Source of the DNA: JAKQIM01 sp964633225 | GTDB taxonomy: Bacteria; Chloroflexota; Anaerolineae; Anaerolineales; UBA4823 | Assembly (NCBI GenBank): GCA_964633225.1 | Contig: CAZWFQ010000013.1 | Coordinates: 1-64,000 of the forward strand | Reading direction: 5' to 3' | Length of the DNA stretch: 64,000 nt | Shown here: in pieces, positions 50,429 to 59,506 of the stretch | Layout: the number at the start of each line of letters is the position of its first letter | Numbering within the stretch: the stretch's first letter is position 1 | Notes under the pieces: model-generated | The model's input: only the letters and a program-made list of their open reading frames with translations | What the model was told of the DNA's origin: nothing | Database searches by the model: none | Program-made: the position numbers and the translations under genes

Positions 50429-51817
50429 GTGTCCCCCATTCATTTACCTGCCTCTCGCAAGCTTTTGTTCGCCTCCCTGGCCCTGGCCTTGTTGGGGCTG
50501 GCTCTGGTTGCGTTTGGCCTGCGCAAGCGAGTGACCCTGGTGGTGGATGGGCAAAGCCAATCACTTGCCACCTATGCCCTGACGGTTGGCGGTCTGCTGG
50601 ACCTTGAACAGATCGCCCTGGCCCCTGCCGACAGCCTCACGCCATCAGCCGAAAGCAACCTCAAGAACGGTGACACCATCACCCTTGAGCACGCCGTGCC
50701 TGTGCAGATCCTGGCCGATGGGCAGATCAGCAATTTCTACAGCACCGAACGCCTGCCCGCCCTCTTGCTGGCCCTGGCTGGGATTGTTCTAAATACCGGC
50801 GACGAGTTGCTGGTCTCGGGCCAACTGGTGGACGCAAGTGAGATCCTGCCGCGCCAGCCTGCCATCTCACTCCAGGTGCGCCGCGGCGCAGCCATTACCC
50901 TGCACCAGGATGGCAAGGTGTTGGAACTGACTTCCACCGCACCTGACCTGGGCCAGGCTCTCTGGCAGGCTGGCATCACCCTCCAGGCGGCCGACCGCCT
51001 GGTGCCGCCAGCCTCCACGCCCCTTACCAACGGACTGGAAGCCGAACTGCAGCGCGCCCGCCCCATCACCATCACCACCGCCATCTCTGCCACCCAGGCA
51101 GTGACCATCACCGCCCTCACTGCCGCCGCCACGGTCGGCGAGGCCCTGGCAGAGGCCGGGCTGCCCATCCAGGGCCTGGATTACAGCCTGCCCCCAGCCG
51201 GATCAAGCCTGCCTGCCGATGGCCTGGTACGCCTGGTGCGCGTGCGTGAAGAAGTGCTGGTTGAGCAGTCACCCCTGGCCTTTGAAACACTTACCCAGCC
51301 CGCCCCCGATGTGGAACTGGATACCCAGACCATCATCCAAACGGGCGAATACGGCCTGACTGCCCAGCGTGTACGCATCCGTTACGAAGATGGGGTCGAA
51401 GTTTCACGCCAGGTGGAGGGGCAGTGGGTGGCCCGCCAGCCCCAGGCCCGCATCGTCGGTTATGGCACCAACGTGGTCGAGCGCACCACCAACACCCCCG
51501 ACGGCCCCATCTGCTACTGGCGCGCCCTCACCATGTGGGCCACATCTTATCATCCATCCACCACCGGCAGCACCACCGCCTCAGGCCTGCCCCTCGAAAA
51601 AGGCGTGGCGGCTATTGATCGCCGCTATATCCCCTTTTACACCCGCATGTACATCCCCGGGTATGGGAACGCCGTCGCCGCCGACGTTGGCGGCGGCGTG
51701 ATTGGGCGCATGATTGACCTGGGTTACAGCGATGATGACTATGAAGCCTGGCACCAAAACGTGACCGTCTATTTTCTTTGTCCAGCCCCAGCGAGTATTG
51801 TATGGATCATCCCCTGA
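50429..51817 (+). CDS. YabE-like cell-wall protein with DUF348, G5 and 3D domains
   Basis: 462 residues. An N-terminal anchor (about 8-30) is followed by three DUF348-like repeats (RVTLVVDGQSQSLATYALTV, then similar stretches near 150 and 210), a G5-like beta region (about 275-345), and a C-terminal 3D domain with MWATSYHPS, TASGLPLEKGVAAID, VPGYG-like IPGYGNAVAADVGGGV and MIDLGY, which hosts the catalytic Asp in MltA-like lytic transglycosylases. It likely remodels peptidoglycan. GTG 50429 is the plausible start. Its position before ksgA matches yabE in Bacillus. Confidence 0.87.
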   Translation: MSPIHLPASRKLLFASLALALLGLALVAFGLRKRVTLVVDGQSQSLATYALTVGGLLDLEQIALAPADSLTPSAESNLKNGDTITLEHAVPVQILADGQISNFYSTERLPALLLALAGIVLNTGDELLVSGQLVDASEILPRQPAISLQVRRGAAITLHQDGKVLELTSTAPDLGQALWQAGITLQAADRLVPPASTPLTNGLEAELQRARPITITTAISATQAVTITALTAAATVGEALAEAGLPIQGLDYSLPPAGSSLPADGLVRLVRVREEVLVEQSPLAFETLTQPAPDVELDTQTIIQTGEYGLTAQRVRIRYEDGVEVSRQVEGQWVARQPQARIVGYGTNVVERTTNTPDGPICYWRALTMWATSYHPSTTGSTTASGLPLEKGVAAIDRRYIPFYTRMYIPGYGNAVAADVGGGVIGRMIDLGYSDDDYEAWHQNVTVYFLCPAPASIVWIIP

Positions 51818-52719
51818 AACTCCCCCGCACCAACCCACCCGGCCCACCCCTGCCGCCTGGCGGCCCGCCAGACGTGCCTGGCCTGCTGCGCCGCCATAAC
51901 CTGCGGCCCGATAAACGTCTGGGGCAAAACTTCTTACTCGATGAAACTGCCCTGCGCCGCATCATCATGGCAGCTGAGATCTTGCCCCAGCACGATATCC
52001 TCGAGATCGGACCCGGCCTGGGCAGCCTCACGCGTCACCTGGCCGCGGCGGCTCGCCAGGTGGTGGCAGTAGAACTGGATCCTGACCTCTTTGGCCCTCT
52101 GGAGGAAGTGCTGGGCGGCACGCCCAACGTACACCTGGTGCAGGGCGATATCCTGGCCCTCAACCCGGTTGAGCTGATGCCGGAAGCTGGTTATCTGGTC
52201 GTCGCCAACATCCCCTACTACATCACATCGGCTTTACTGCGCCACCTGTTAGAAACCGAGCGCCAGCCCTTGCGCATGGTGCTTACCGTGCAGCGCGAGG
52301 TAGCCCAGCGCATCTGCGCCCTCCCAGGCGATCTGAGCCTGCTGGCGTTGAGCGTGCAGGTCTACGGGCAGCCCAGCATTGCCGCCCACATCCCAGCCGG
52401 GGCCTTCTACCCGCCGCCCAAGGTTGATTCAGCAGTGGTGCGCATCGATCTCTTCAACACGCCTGCTATTCCCAGCCCCCTGCTTGAAGGTTTTTTTCAG
52501 TTGATCAAAGCCGGATTCAGTCAAAAGCGCAAGACCCTGCGCAATTCACTCTCTGGTGGGCTGAGATGGCCCCCCGCCCGCGCCGCCGAACTGCTCTCTG
52601 CAGCAGGCATTGATCCTCAGCGTCGTGCCGAAACCCTGACTTTGGCCGAATGGAGCCAGTTGACCCAGGCTTACCAGCTTACCCCCAACGATACAACATC
52701 CAGCCCGCGGCCAGCCTGA
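51802..52719 (+). CDS. rsmA: 16S rRNA (adenine1518-N6/adenine1519-N6)-dimethyltransferase
   Basis: 305 residues (KsgA). Dimethylates two adjacent adenines in the 3' hairpin of 16S rRNA. Motifs: KRLGQNFLLD, ILEIGPGLGSLT (SAM site), VVAVELDPDL, the catalytic NIPYYITS, and GFSQKRKTLRNSL. A Pro-rich stretch occupies residues 9-25. Start ATG 51802 overlaps the 3D gene by 16 bp; the end overlaps the convergent MFS gene by 41 bp. Confidence 0.96.
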   Translation: MDHPLKLPRTNPPGPPLPPGGPPDVPGLLRRHNLRPDKRLGQNFLLDETALRRIIMAAEILPQHDILEIGPGLGSLTRHLAAAARQVVAVELDPDLFGPLEEVLGGTPNVHLVQGDILALNPVELMPEAGYLVVANIPYYITSALLRHLLETERQPLRMVLTVQREVAQRICALPGDLSLLALSVQVYGQPSIAAHIPAGAFYPPPKVDSAVVRIDLFNTPAIPSPLLEGFFQLIKAGFSQKRKTLRNSLSGGLRWPPARAAELLSAAGIDPQRRAETLTLAEWSQLTQAYQLTPNDTTSSPRPA

Positions 52720-54058
52720 CCACCACCGCCACCAGCATCGCGTCCCGCAGGCCAATCCATTCGCCCACCACCGGCCCCAGCATTGAGCCCGCCAGGATGC
52801 CCAGGTTCAATGCCAGGTTATGCAGGGCCATGTGCGCCGGGCGGTCATCCGCTGGCACACGCTGCATCAACCGGTTGATCAGCCCCCCCGACAGGAAAGC
52901 ATACACCCCGCCGCCGATCAGGCAGGCCGCATAATACCAGATGGCGTTGTGCCCCAGCCACAGCATCAATGGATACTGCGCAAACAGCAGTGCGCCCCAC
53001 ACCATCAACTTACGGTGCCCCCAACGGGCGCTGGCCCGGCTGAGATACAGCGAGCAGATCACCATCGCCCCATGAAAGACAGCCGTCCCCAGGCTGATCA
53101 TCCCATCAGTCAAGTTCAGATCGTTGACGTAGAACAGCGGAAAGATCGGCTGCGGGAAATATTGGAAGGTATAAAACACAAAATACGCCAGCATAAACAG
53201 ACCAAACGGCCCTTTGAGCACATCCAGCCGCAGCCAACGCCCTTTCCCCTGGGCAGCCGCTCGATTGGGACACAGCCAGGCTGAGAACCCTCGTCGCAGT
53301 GTTTCTAATCGGCCTGGCCTTTCCAGGCCCTGGCTCTCTTGCCGGGCAGGGATGTCAGTTTCGTCCGTCTGAACCCCTGCCGCCAATTCCTGGCTGCTGC
53401 TGGCCTCACCCGGCTCAGGGTGTGTGCGCTCTGTTAAGGCAGGCACCCTGGCCTTGAGCCGCCCCAGGTGATAACTACTCATCAAAGCCCCCACCGCCCC
53501 AATACCAAATACGATCTGGTAATTGACCGGGAAAATGACCTTATCCAAGATTTGCCCACACGCCAGGGTAGTCGCCGTCACGCTGACCGCCACCAGCGCA
53601 TTGCGCCGCCCCACGGCGTGAGCGCGCCATTCATCCGGCAGTACCTCCGCCAGGGTTGAGTTGAAGGCAATCGACAGCAAAGTCCCTGGGGCAGACATTA
53701 ACAAGGTGATCCACACAATACCCTGCACTTGCCCCCTGGCACTGGCAAACATCCAGGGCAAGGCAATCAGGGCCACAAAACCCAGGCGCTGGAAAATCGA
53801 AGAGATGAAGGTGGTACGCAGAAGCGCATGCCGCTCTAACCACTGCCCGGCTGGCAAGGTGAGCAGTAAGCTCACCAACGCCGGCCCAGCGCTCAGCAAG
53901 CCAATCTGGAAGCCGGTGGCATCCAAACGCGCCGCATACACTGCCAGGAAGGAGAGCGTGCTGCCCACCACCATGCCATACCAAAAGACATCCGCGTAAA
54001 GCTGGCGCAGATTCCAACGCAGTTCAGAATTTGGGGCCGGTAAAAGTGTGGCGGTCAT
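52679..54058 (-). CDS. MFS transporter
   Basis: 459 residues with 12 hydrophobic segments and a long hydrophilic loop in the middle (about 205-260, rich in Glu, Ser and Gln). The start reads ELRWNLRQLYADVFWYGM, then the helix 2-3 region. Substrate unknown. It differs from the Fsr-like carrier elsewhere in the window and lacks its FTHD motif. The last 41 bp overlap the end of ksgA on the other strand. Confidence 0.85.
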   Translation of the reverse strand: MTATLLPAPNSELRWNLRQLYADVFWYGMVVGSTLSFLAVYAARLDATGFQIGLLSAGPALVSLLLTLPAGQWLERHALLRTTFISSIFQRLGFVALIALPWMFASARGQVQGIVWITLLMSAPGTLLSIAFNSTLAEVLPDEWRAHAVGRRNALVAVSVTATTLACGQILDKVIFPVNYQIVFGIGAVGALMSSYHLGRLKARVPALTERTHPEPGEASSSQELAAGVQTDETDIPARQESQGLERPGRLETLRRGFSAWLCPNRAAAQGKGRWLRLDVLKGPFGLFMLAYFVFYTFQYFPQPIFPLFYVNDLNLTDGMISLGTAVFHGAMVICSLYLSRASARWGHRKLMVWGALLFAQYPLMLWLGHNAIWYYAACLIGGGVYAFLSGGLINRLMQRVPADDRPAHMALHNLALNLGILAGSMLGPVVGEWIGLRDAMLVAVVVRLAAGWMLYRWG

Positions 54059-54080
54059 AAGGGGGCTAAGGGATTATCCC

Positions 54081-54126
54081 AAAACGAGTGTGATGCAGCG
54101 CCGTGGCACTGCATCACACTCGTTTT
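54081..54126. terminator. Perfect-stem terminator after the roadblock/V4R/regulator operon
   Basis: AAAACGAGTGTGATGCAG (54081-54098) pairs perfectly with the segment 54109-54126 around a 10-nt loop. Read on the minus strand it ends in a run of Us, so it ends transcription before the MFS gene; it would work in both directions. Confidence 0.88.
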
Positions 54127-54149
54127 TATACAATCTTATACAGGGCAGC

Positions 54150-54995
54150 CTATTGCAGCAGTTTGGCCTTTAACCCTGCCAGGTTTTTGAACGGTCCATC
54201 GCTGGCAGCCAACTTCTGGACATCCAATTTGAGCCGCCCCTCTTTCAGGCTGCGGCGCTCACGGTCCTTCAGTGGGTAGAAGTAATCCAACGACTGCTCC
54301 AGGCGGGTTTGGATGCGCTCATGCAAGGCAGGCAGATTCTGCAGCGAAGTGACCAGTACAAAATCATCCGGCGTCAGGTGCCCGATAAAATCACTCGTGC
54401 CGCCCACCTCGCGCACGGCATTGTGCACCATCAAGTTCACCGCTCGCAGCACATCATCAGCCGCCACGAAACCGTAGGTCTCACGAAACTTTTCCAGGTT
54501 GCGCAGCGAAACCAGGATGATCGCCCAATCGTTGTTCTTCAAGCAGTCTTGCAGGCGCTCTTCCACCAACACACCTTCTGGCAAGTTGGTGACCGGGTTG
54601 GTTAGGGTCCCTTGGGTTGAGCGGCGCAGCGCATTGCGCACGCGCAAGCGCAGCTCCTGCACATCGAATGGCTTGGTGATGTAATCATCCGCACCAAGCT
54701 CCAGGCCCTGCAAACGGTCAGAGCGGGCCCGTTTCTCGGTCAAGAAGATGATCGGGATATCTTTCGTCTTGCGATTATTGCGCAGGCGGTAAGCCACCTC
54801 AAAACCATCGATATCCGGCAGGCGGATATCCAAGATCACCAGGTCAGGCGGCGAGGCCTGGCAAGATCGCACAGCGTCTTCACCCCAGTTGACCGTGCGC
54901 ACTTCATACCCCTGGACGTTGAAATAGGCGTTGACCATTTCGGCCACGTCCAGGTCGTCTTCAACAATTAATATGACCGGTTTCGGCTCAGCCAC
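54150..54995 (-). CDS. Response regulator with degenerate GGDEF output domain
   Basis: 281 residues. Receiver (5-125): VEDDLDV, phospho-Asp in LVILDIRLPDIDG, FLTEKR and ITKPFDV. The C-terminal half (about 130-265) has the fold and landmarks of a GGDEF domain but its active-site loop reads SDFIGHLTPDDF where a diguanylate cyclase has R.GGDEF, and the start DPLTGLPNR is NPVTNLPEG. It therefore should not make c-di-GMP, but could bind GTP or a partner. It is the last gene of a three-gene operon and precedes the terminator. Confidence 0.88.
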   Translation of the reverse strand: MAEPKPVILIVEDDLDVAEMVNAYFNVQGYEVRTVNWGEDAVRSCQASPPDLVILDIRLPDIDGFEVAYRLRNNRKTKDIPIIFLTEKRARSDRLQGLELGADDYITKPFDVQELRLRVRNALRRSTQGTLTNPVTNLPEGVLVEERLQDCLKNNDWAIILVSLRNLEKFRETYGFVAADDVLRAVNLMVHNAVREVGGTSDFIGHLTPDDFVLVTSLQNLPALHERIQTRLEQSLDYFYPLKDRERRSLKEGRLKLDVQKLAASDGPFKNLAGLKAKLLQ

Positions 54996-55003
54996 AGCGC
55001 CAC

Positions 55004-55639
55004 CTAACTGATCGGGGTCTTCTGGATCGTGTACTCGCAGACAGGGTCACCCATTGCGATACACTTCGACTCATTGACACGGAACTCGCTGCCGCCAGAG
55101 ACCCACTTCAGGCCTTCTTGCAGTAACCCAGCGCCGATGAAGCACACCGGCTTATCCATTCCATGACGGCTCCAACACTGCGGACAGCGATGGATCGTAT
55201 AGATGAATTCGTTATCTTTTTCTTCGACGGTGGAGTACTGATCGCTGATCTGGCTGAAGATCTTCGCCATAGCAGGGATACCAATGCGCAGCTTGGTCTG
55301 CATTGGCAGCACTTTGAACGCCAGGTCACTGGCGCCTGCCAGCGCACCGAAATTCCGTAAGGCATCTGCAAAGGCCGCACGCCCAGCACGCAGTGCCAGG
55401 CCACGCCCGCCGCGCGGGCCGTACATTTCTTCCAAAGCCATCTGGATGGCAGTGAAATCGGCAAAATCAAACTCTTTCGACAGGTTATCGAGAGGATAAT
55501 TGTCAATCAAATTAGGCAGGTGGGCCAGGTTCAGAATGGCATTCAAGCCGTTCTTACCCATCACGTCCTCAAGCGCCTTAATCGTGATCAGGACGATCTT
55601 ATTTGCGTAGTAGTAGCCGCTCTTTGGGATTGGTTCCAT
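55004..55639 (-). CDS. V4R (4-vinyl reductase) domain protein
   Basis: 211 residues. The C-terminal half matches the V4R small-molecule-binding domain: CPQCW, CFIGAGLLQEGLKW, NESKCIAMGDPVCEY, with several conserved cysteines that may hold a metal. The N-terminus (about 1-100) is helical with GGRGLALRAGRAAF. V4R domains are often sensory input modules, for example in bacteriochlorophyll or hydrocarbon regulators. It lies 8 bp upstream of the response regulator in the operon. Confidence 0.88.
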   Translation of the reverse strand: MEPIPKSGYYYANKIVLITIKALEDVMGKNGLNAILNLAHLPNLIDNYPLDNLSKEFDFADFTAIQMALEEMYGPRGGRGLALRAGRAAFADALRNFGALAGASDLAFKVLPMQTKLRIGIPAMAKIFSQISDQYSTVEEKDNEFIYTIHRCPQCWSRHGMDKPVCFIGAGLLQEGLKWVSGGSEFRVNESKCIAMGDPVCEYTIQKTPIS

Positions 55640-55653
55640 AATTCTCCACCAGT

Positions 55654-56025
55654 CTAAATAAGTTTGGAGAGCGCTTCAGTAGCTCGGCGCATGTCCAGGA
55701 AAATCAGCCCCAGCTTGGCCTGCTCACGTGCCAGGGCGGTCAAAACCGCCTCCTCACCGACCGACATGAGCACGACATAGCCGTTTACCCCTTTGATATA
55801 AACCTGTTCCAGCGAGCCACGCCCCAATTCAGAAGCAATTCGTTCACCCAGGGAAAGCATGGCTGCTGACATCGCCGCGACGCGGTCTTCTTCAACCCCT
55901 TGCGGCAAGGCAGAAGCGATTGTCAAACCATCGACGCTGACGACTGCTGAAGCCTCAATATCCGGTGAAGAAGCCTGCAAGTCTCGCAACCGGTCAACCA
56001 TCATTTGGGAGCGTGATTTGGTCAA
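55654..56025 (-). CDS. Roadblock/LC7 domain protein
   Basis: 123 residues. Typical MglB-like fold: SPDIEASAVVSVDGLTIAS, MSAAMLSLGERIASELG, VYIKGVNGYVVLM and LGLIFLDMRRA. Roadblock proteins regulate small GTPases of the MglA type, but no GTPase gene is in the window. The start is TTG at 56023-56025, which has AGGAG 7 nt upstream; the ATG just before is out of frame and ends at once. It leads the operon with the V4R and response-regulator genes. Confidence 0.9.
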   Translation of the reverse strand: MTKSRSQMMVDRLRDLQASSPDIEASAVVSVDGLTIASALPQGVEEDRVAAMSAAMLSLGERIASELGRGSLEQVYIKGVNGYVVLMSVGEEAVLTALAREQAKLGLIFLDMRRATEALSKLI

Positions 56026-56169
56026 GGCATTACTCCTCGTTGTAAAATTCGGGCCATCGGAAAATATTCCGCGAGCCCTTCCAGTGGTGCAAGGACCAGC
56101 TCTTCAAAGTGGAGTGCTGTGCTGTACTATTGTAGAATAGGGAATGAAAAGTGTCAAGCGAAAACGTGC

Positions 56170-56175
56170 TATAAT
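56170..56175 (+). promoter_or_regulatory. Candidate -10 box for the ubiD-like gene
   Basis: TATAAT in CGTGCTATAATC, 29 nt before the ATG at 56205, with a weak ribosome site AAAAGGG in the leader. Confidence 0.45.
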
Positions 56176-56204
56176 CTGCCCGGTTTTATTGCAAAAGGGT
56201 CAAA

Positions 56205-57674
56205 ATGGCATTTCAAAATCTGCACGATTTCATAAAATTACTCGAAGAGCGCCGCCAGCTCGTCCGCATCACCCACCCCGTCTCGGCAGATCTCGAAATC
56301 ACCGAGATCACCGATCGGGTGATCAAAGGCCCGCCCGAGCTGAACAAGGCCCTGCTCTTCGAGCGCGTAACAGGCTCAGAGATGCCCCTGCTGATCAACG
56401 CCTTCGGCTCTGCCCAGCGCATGGCGTGGGCCCTGGGCGTGGAAGACCTGGACGAGCTGAACCAACGCCTGGGCAAGCTGCTTGATATGCGCCTGCCTTC
56501 GGGCCTGGCTGAAACCTTCGGCCGCGGGCAAGATTTCTTAGGCGCATTCAAATCCATTGGGCTGGGGCCGCGCAAGGTGCGCCGCGCCCCGGTGCAGGCT
56601 GTGGTTCACACCGCTGACGCCTCCCTGGAACAACTGCCCATTCTCAAATCCTGGCCACAGGATGGTGGTCGCTTCATTACACTACCTCAAGTCATCACCC
56701 GCGACCCCCAGACCGGCACCCGCAACGTGGGCATGTACCGCCTGCAAGTGGTGGACGAGCGCCGTTTATTGGTCCACTGGCAGCGTCATAAAGGCGGCGC
56801 CGAGCACCAACGCGCTGCTCAGCGCCTGGCCAAGGAAGCCATTCCCGCCGCCATCGTCTTGGGGGGCGATCCCGCCAGCATGTGGTGCGCTTCTGCCCCC
56901 CTGCCTCCCAACATCGACGAATACATGCTCGCCGGTTACCTGCGCGGCGCCCCGGTCTCCTTCGTCAACTGCATCACCCAGCCTCTGGAAGTGCCCGCCC
57001 AGGCCGAGATCGTCATCGAAGGCTATGTAGACCCCAACGAGCACCTGCCCGAAGGCCCCTTTGGCGACCACACCGGCTACTACACCCCGGTGGAGCTTTT
57101 CCCGGTCTTTCACGTCACAGCCATCACCCACCGCCGCAGCCCCATCTACCCCGCCACCATCGTCGGCATCCCGCCCATGGAAGATGTCTGGATGGGCAAA
57201 GCCACCGAGCGCCTTTTCTTGCCGCTCATGCGCATCTTTCTGCCCGAGGTGGTGGATTTCAACCTACCCGCGGAGGGCGCCTTCCACAACCTGGCCCTGG
57301 TCTCGATCAAAAAGCGCTTCCCGGGCCATGCCCGTAAGGTCATCTTTGGCCTGTGGGGGCTGGCGCTTATGTCGCTCGCCAAGGCTATCGTCATCTTTGA
57401 CGAGTGGGTGGACGTGCAGAATCTGTCCCAGGCGGCCTGGCAGGCCCTGGGCAATGTAGATTGGTCTCACGACGTGGTCATCGCAGACGGCCCAGTGGAC
57501 CACCTGGACCACGCCTCTCACCAGCATTCTTTCGGCGGCAAGATCGGCATCGATGCCACCGCCAAGCTGCCCCAAGAAGGCTACGCCCGCGGCTGGCCCG
57601 AGGTAGCCCGCATGGATCCGGCCACCCAATCCCGCATCGACGCCATCTGGAAGCGGCTGGGGATTGAAGAGTAA
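56205..57674 (+). CDS. UbiD-family decarboxylase, probable MqnL
   Basis: 489 residues. UbiD enzymes use prenylated FMN to decarboxylate aromatic acids. Seen are RNVGMYRLQVVD (prFMN/metal region), HWQRHKGGAEHQ, GHTGYY-type GDHTGYYTPVE, GIPPMEDVWMGKA and HNLALVSIKKRFPGHA. The length and the sequence type are close to the menaquinone-pathway group (MqnL, decarboxylating prenylated 1,4-dihydroxy-6-naphthoate). The presence of an MqnP-like prenyltransferase 3 kb downstream strengthens that. UbiX, needed to make prFMN, is not in the window. Confidence 0.9.
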   Translation: MAFQNLHDFIKLLEERRQLVRITHPVSADLEITEITDRVIKGPPELNKALLFERVTGSEMPLLINAFGSAQRMAWALGVEDLDELNQRLGKLLDMRLPSGLAETFGRGQDFLGAFKSIGLGPRKVRRAPVQAVVHTADASLEQLPILKSWPQDGGRFITLPQVITRDPQTGTRNVGMYRLQVVDERRLLVHWQRHKGGAEHQRAAQRLAKEAIPAAIVLGGDPASMWCASAPLPPNIDEYMLAGYLRGAPVSFVNCITQPLEVPAQAEIVIEGYVDPNEHLPEGPFGDHTGYYTPVELFPVFHVTAITHRRSPIYPATIVGIPPMEDVWMGKATERLFLPLMRIFLPEVVDFNLPAEGAFHNLALVSIKKRFPGHARKVIFGLWGLALMSLAKAIVIFDEWVDVQNLSQAAWQALGNVDWSHDVVIADGPVDHLDHASHQHSFGGKIGIDATAKLPQEGYARGWPEVARMDPATQSRIDAIWKRLGIEE

Positions 57675-57682
57675 ACTGGCAT

Positions 57683-57749
57683 CACGAAGAGCTCACCACG
57701 GAGAACACAGAGAAAATATAAATAAACCTCTGCGTCCCTGCGTTTTTTT
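57683..57749. repeat. Imperfect CACGGAG/CACAGAG-type palindromic repeat, terminator-like
   Basis: CACGAAGA, CACGGAGAA and CACAGAGAA occur in series (57683-57716); after a short A/T loop the complement-like CCTCTGCGTCCCTGCG follows and ends in seven Ts (57727-57749). The two halves are imperfectly complementary. Such CACGGAG/CACAGAG motifs recur in many environmental bacterial genomes; one copy cannot prove it. It would terminate the ubiD message. Confidence 0.6.
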
Positions 57750-57788
57750 CTCATTTTTGGCTTACAATCAATCTAGGAGATATATGTC

Positions 57789-58739
57789 ATGAGACGGTAT
57801 CCATTTTTCGTGTTTCTTACCATCCTGGCGGTAATCCTCACCGCTTGCAGCCAGGCCTCACCTGCTGAGGCGATCACCCTGCGCTTTGCCGTCTTGCCCA
57901 TCATGGACGCCCTGCCCATGTTCGTGGCCCAGCAAGAAGGCCTCTTTGAGCAGCAAGGTATCCAGGTGGCCTTCATCTCTGCCGCATCCGCCGCAGAGCG
58001 CGACCAACTCATCGTTGCCGGGCAGGCTGACGGCATGATCAACGACCCCGTTGCCACCGCCCTTTACAATAAAGACACGCTTCAGGTGCAGATCGTGCGC
58101 TACGCCATCACCGCCACCCCCCAATACGGTGCCTTCTATATGTTGGCATCTGGACAGAGCGGCATCACCACCGTCGAGGGCCTGCAAGGGGTGCAGATCG
58201 GCATCTCGCAAAGCACAGTCATCGAATACCTGACCGACCGCTTCCTGCAGGCCGAGGGCTTCAATCCAGATGAGATCCAAACCATCGCCATCCCCAAAAT
58301 GCCCGACCGCATGAGCCTGCTCGGCTCCGGCGAGCTCTCCGCCGCCTTGCTGCCCGACCCGCTCGCTTTCTTGGCTGCCCAACAGGGCGCCCAGATCATT
58401 CTAGACGGCTCCAGCCATCCAGAATATGCCTACAGCACCATCGCCTTCCGTAAAGAGACCATCGACGCTCACCCCGCAGCCATCCGCGCCTTCCTGGCAG
58501 CCATTGAAGAAGCCACCCAAATGATCAACGCCGACCCCACCCGCTGGAGCGGTTTGCTCAGCGAGCAAAAGCTGGTTCCCGCGCCCATCATGGGCAGTTA
58601 CCAGGTGCCCCCTTACCCCGCGGCTGGGGTTCCCAGCCAGGCGCAGTGGGACGACGTGTTGGATTGGATGCAAGATAAGGGCCTGCTGACTGTTGCCCTG
58701 CCATATGCCGATTCGGTCAACCCGGCCTTTTTACCCTGA
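57789..58739 (+). CDS. ABC transporter substrate-binding lipoprotein (NMT1/Tau-like)
   Basis: 316 residues. Lipoprotein signal with lipobox ILTAC (Cys20). The mature part fits the type II binding fold of nitrate/taurine/thiamine-precursor systems: MFVAQQEGLFEQQGI, GQADGMINDPVA, LQGVQIGISQSTVIEYLTDRF in parts. This fold is also shared by MqnA and MqnD enzymes, but the lipoprotein signal argues for transport. ATG 57789 has AGGAGA 8 nt upstream. It is the first of three transporter genes between the UbiD and UbiA genes. Confidence 0.92.
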   Translation: MRRYPFFVFLTILAVILTACSQASPAEAITLRFAVLPIMDALPMFVAQQEGLFEQQGIQVAFISAASAAERDQLIVAGQADGMINDPVATALYNKDTLQVQIVRYAITATPQYGAFYMLASGQSGITTVEGLQGVQIGISQSTVIEYLTDRFLQAEGFNPDEIQTIAIPKMPDRMSLLGSGELSAALLPDPLAFLAAQQGAQIILDGSSHPEYAYSTIAFRKETIDAHPAAIRAFLAAIEEATQMINADPTRWSGLLSEQKLVPAPIMGSYQVPPYPAAGVPSQAQWDDVLDWMQDKGLLTVALPYADSVNPAFLP

Positions 58740-58744
58740 GCCCC

Positions 58745-59506
58745 ATGATCCAGCTCGATTCGGTCACCTACGCCTATCCCGGCAGCGCTTCCATCTTCCA
58801 AGATTACTCCTGGCAGACTGAGCGCGGCCAGGCCTGGGCTGTGCTGGGGCCGTCGGGCTGTGGCAAGACCACCCTGCTCTACCTGTTGGCGGGCCTGCGC
58901 TTCCCCACCGCTGGGCGCGTGCTGGTGGATGGACAGATCCTGCCCCGGCCGCGGCCCCACACCGGGCTCATCCTGCAAGATTACGGCCTCTTGCCCTGGG
59001 CCACGGTGCGCCAAAACGCCGCCCTGGGCCTGCGCATTCGCAACTTCTACGGCCCCGATGGCAAGCACGCCCCGCCCGACTATCTCCCCGAAAAAGACGT
59101 CCAACCCTGGTTAGAACGCCTGGGCCTCTCAGACCAGGCTGAGAAATACCCCCACCAGCTCTCCGGCGGGCAGCGCCAGCGCACTGCCATCGCCCGCACC
59201 CTGGCCCTCAAGCCCGATCTCCTGCTCATGGACGAGCCTTTTTCGTCCCTCGACGCCCCCACCCGCGAGGCCCTGCAGGCGCTCACACTTGAGTTGTATA
59301 TCGAACAGGGCCTGACCCTGGTGCTAATCACACATGCCATCGAGGAGGCCGCCTTTATTGGGCGGCACATTCTGCTGCTCAGCCGCATCCCCAACACCCA
59401 GGCGCAGGTGATTGAAAACCCCTCCGCCGGCAGCCCCGATTACCGCCACAGTCCCGAATACACCGCCCTGTGCCGCGCCCTGCGCCAGCGCATGGAGACG
59501 GCATGA
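58745..59506 (+). CDS. ABC transporter ATP-binding protein, Tau/Nit/Ssu type
   Basis: 253 residues. Walker A GPSGCGKT, Q-loop ILQDYGLLPW, signature LSGGQRQRTAIARTL, Walker B LLLMDEPFSSLD and switch His in LITHAIEEAAFIG match the SsuB/TauB/NitD group. An extra stretch (about 100-115, NFYGPDGKHAPPD) occurs between Q-loop and signature. It overlaps the permease gene by 4 bp and follows the binding protein by 5 bp. Confidence 0.93.
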   Translation: MIQLDSVTYAYPGSASIFQDYSWQTERGQAWAVLGPSGCGKTTLLYLLAGLRFPTAGRVLVDGQILPRPRPHTGLILQDYGLLPWATVRQNAALGLRIRNFYGPDGKHAPPDYLPEKDVQPWLERLGLSDQAEKYPHQLSGGQRQRTAIARTLALKPDLLLMDEPFSSLDAPTREALQALTLELYIEQGLTLVLITHAIEEAAFIGRHILLLSRIPNTQAQVIENPSAGSPDYRHSPEYTALCRALRQRMETA

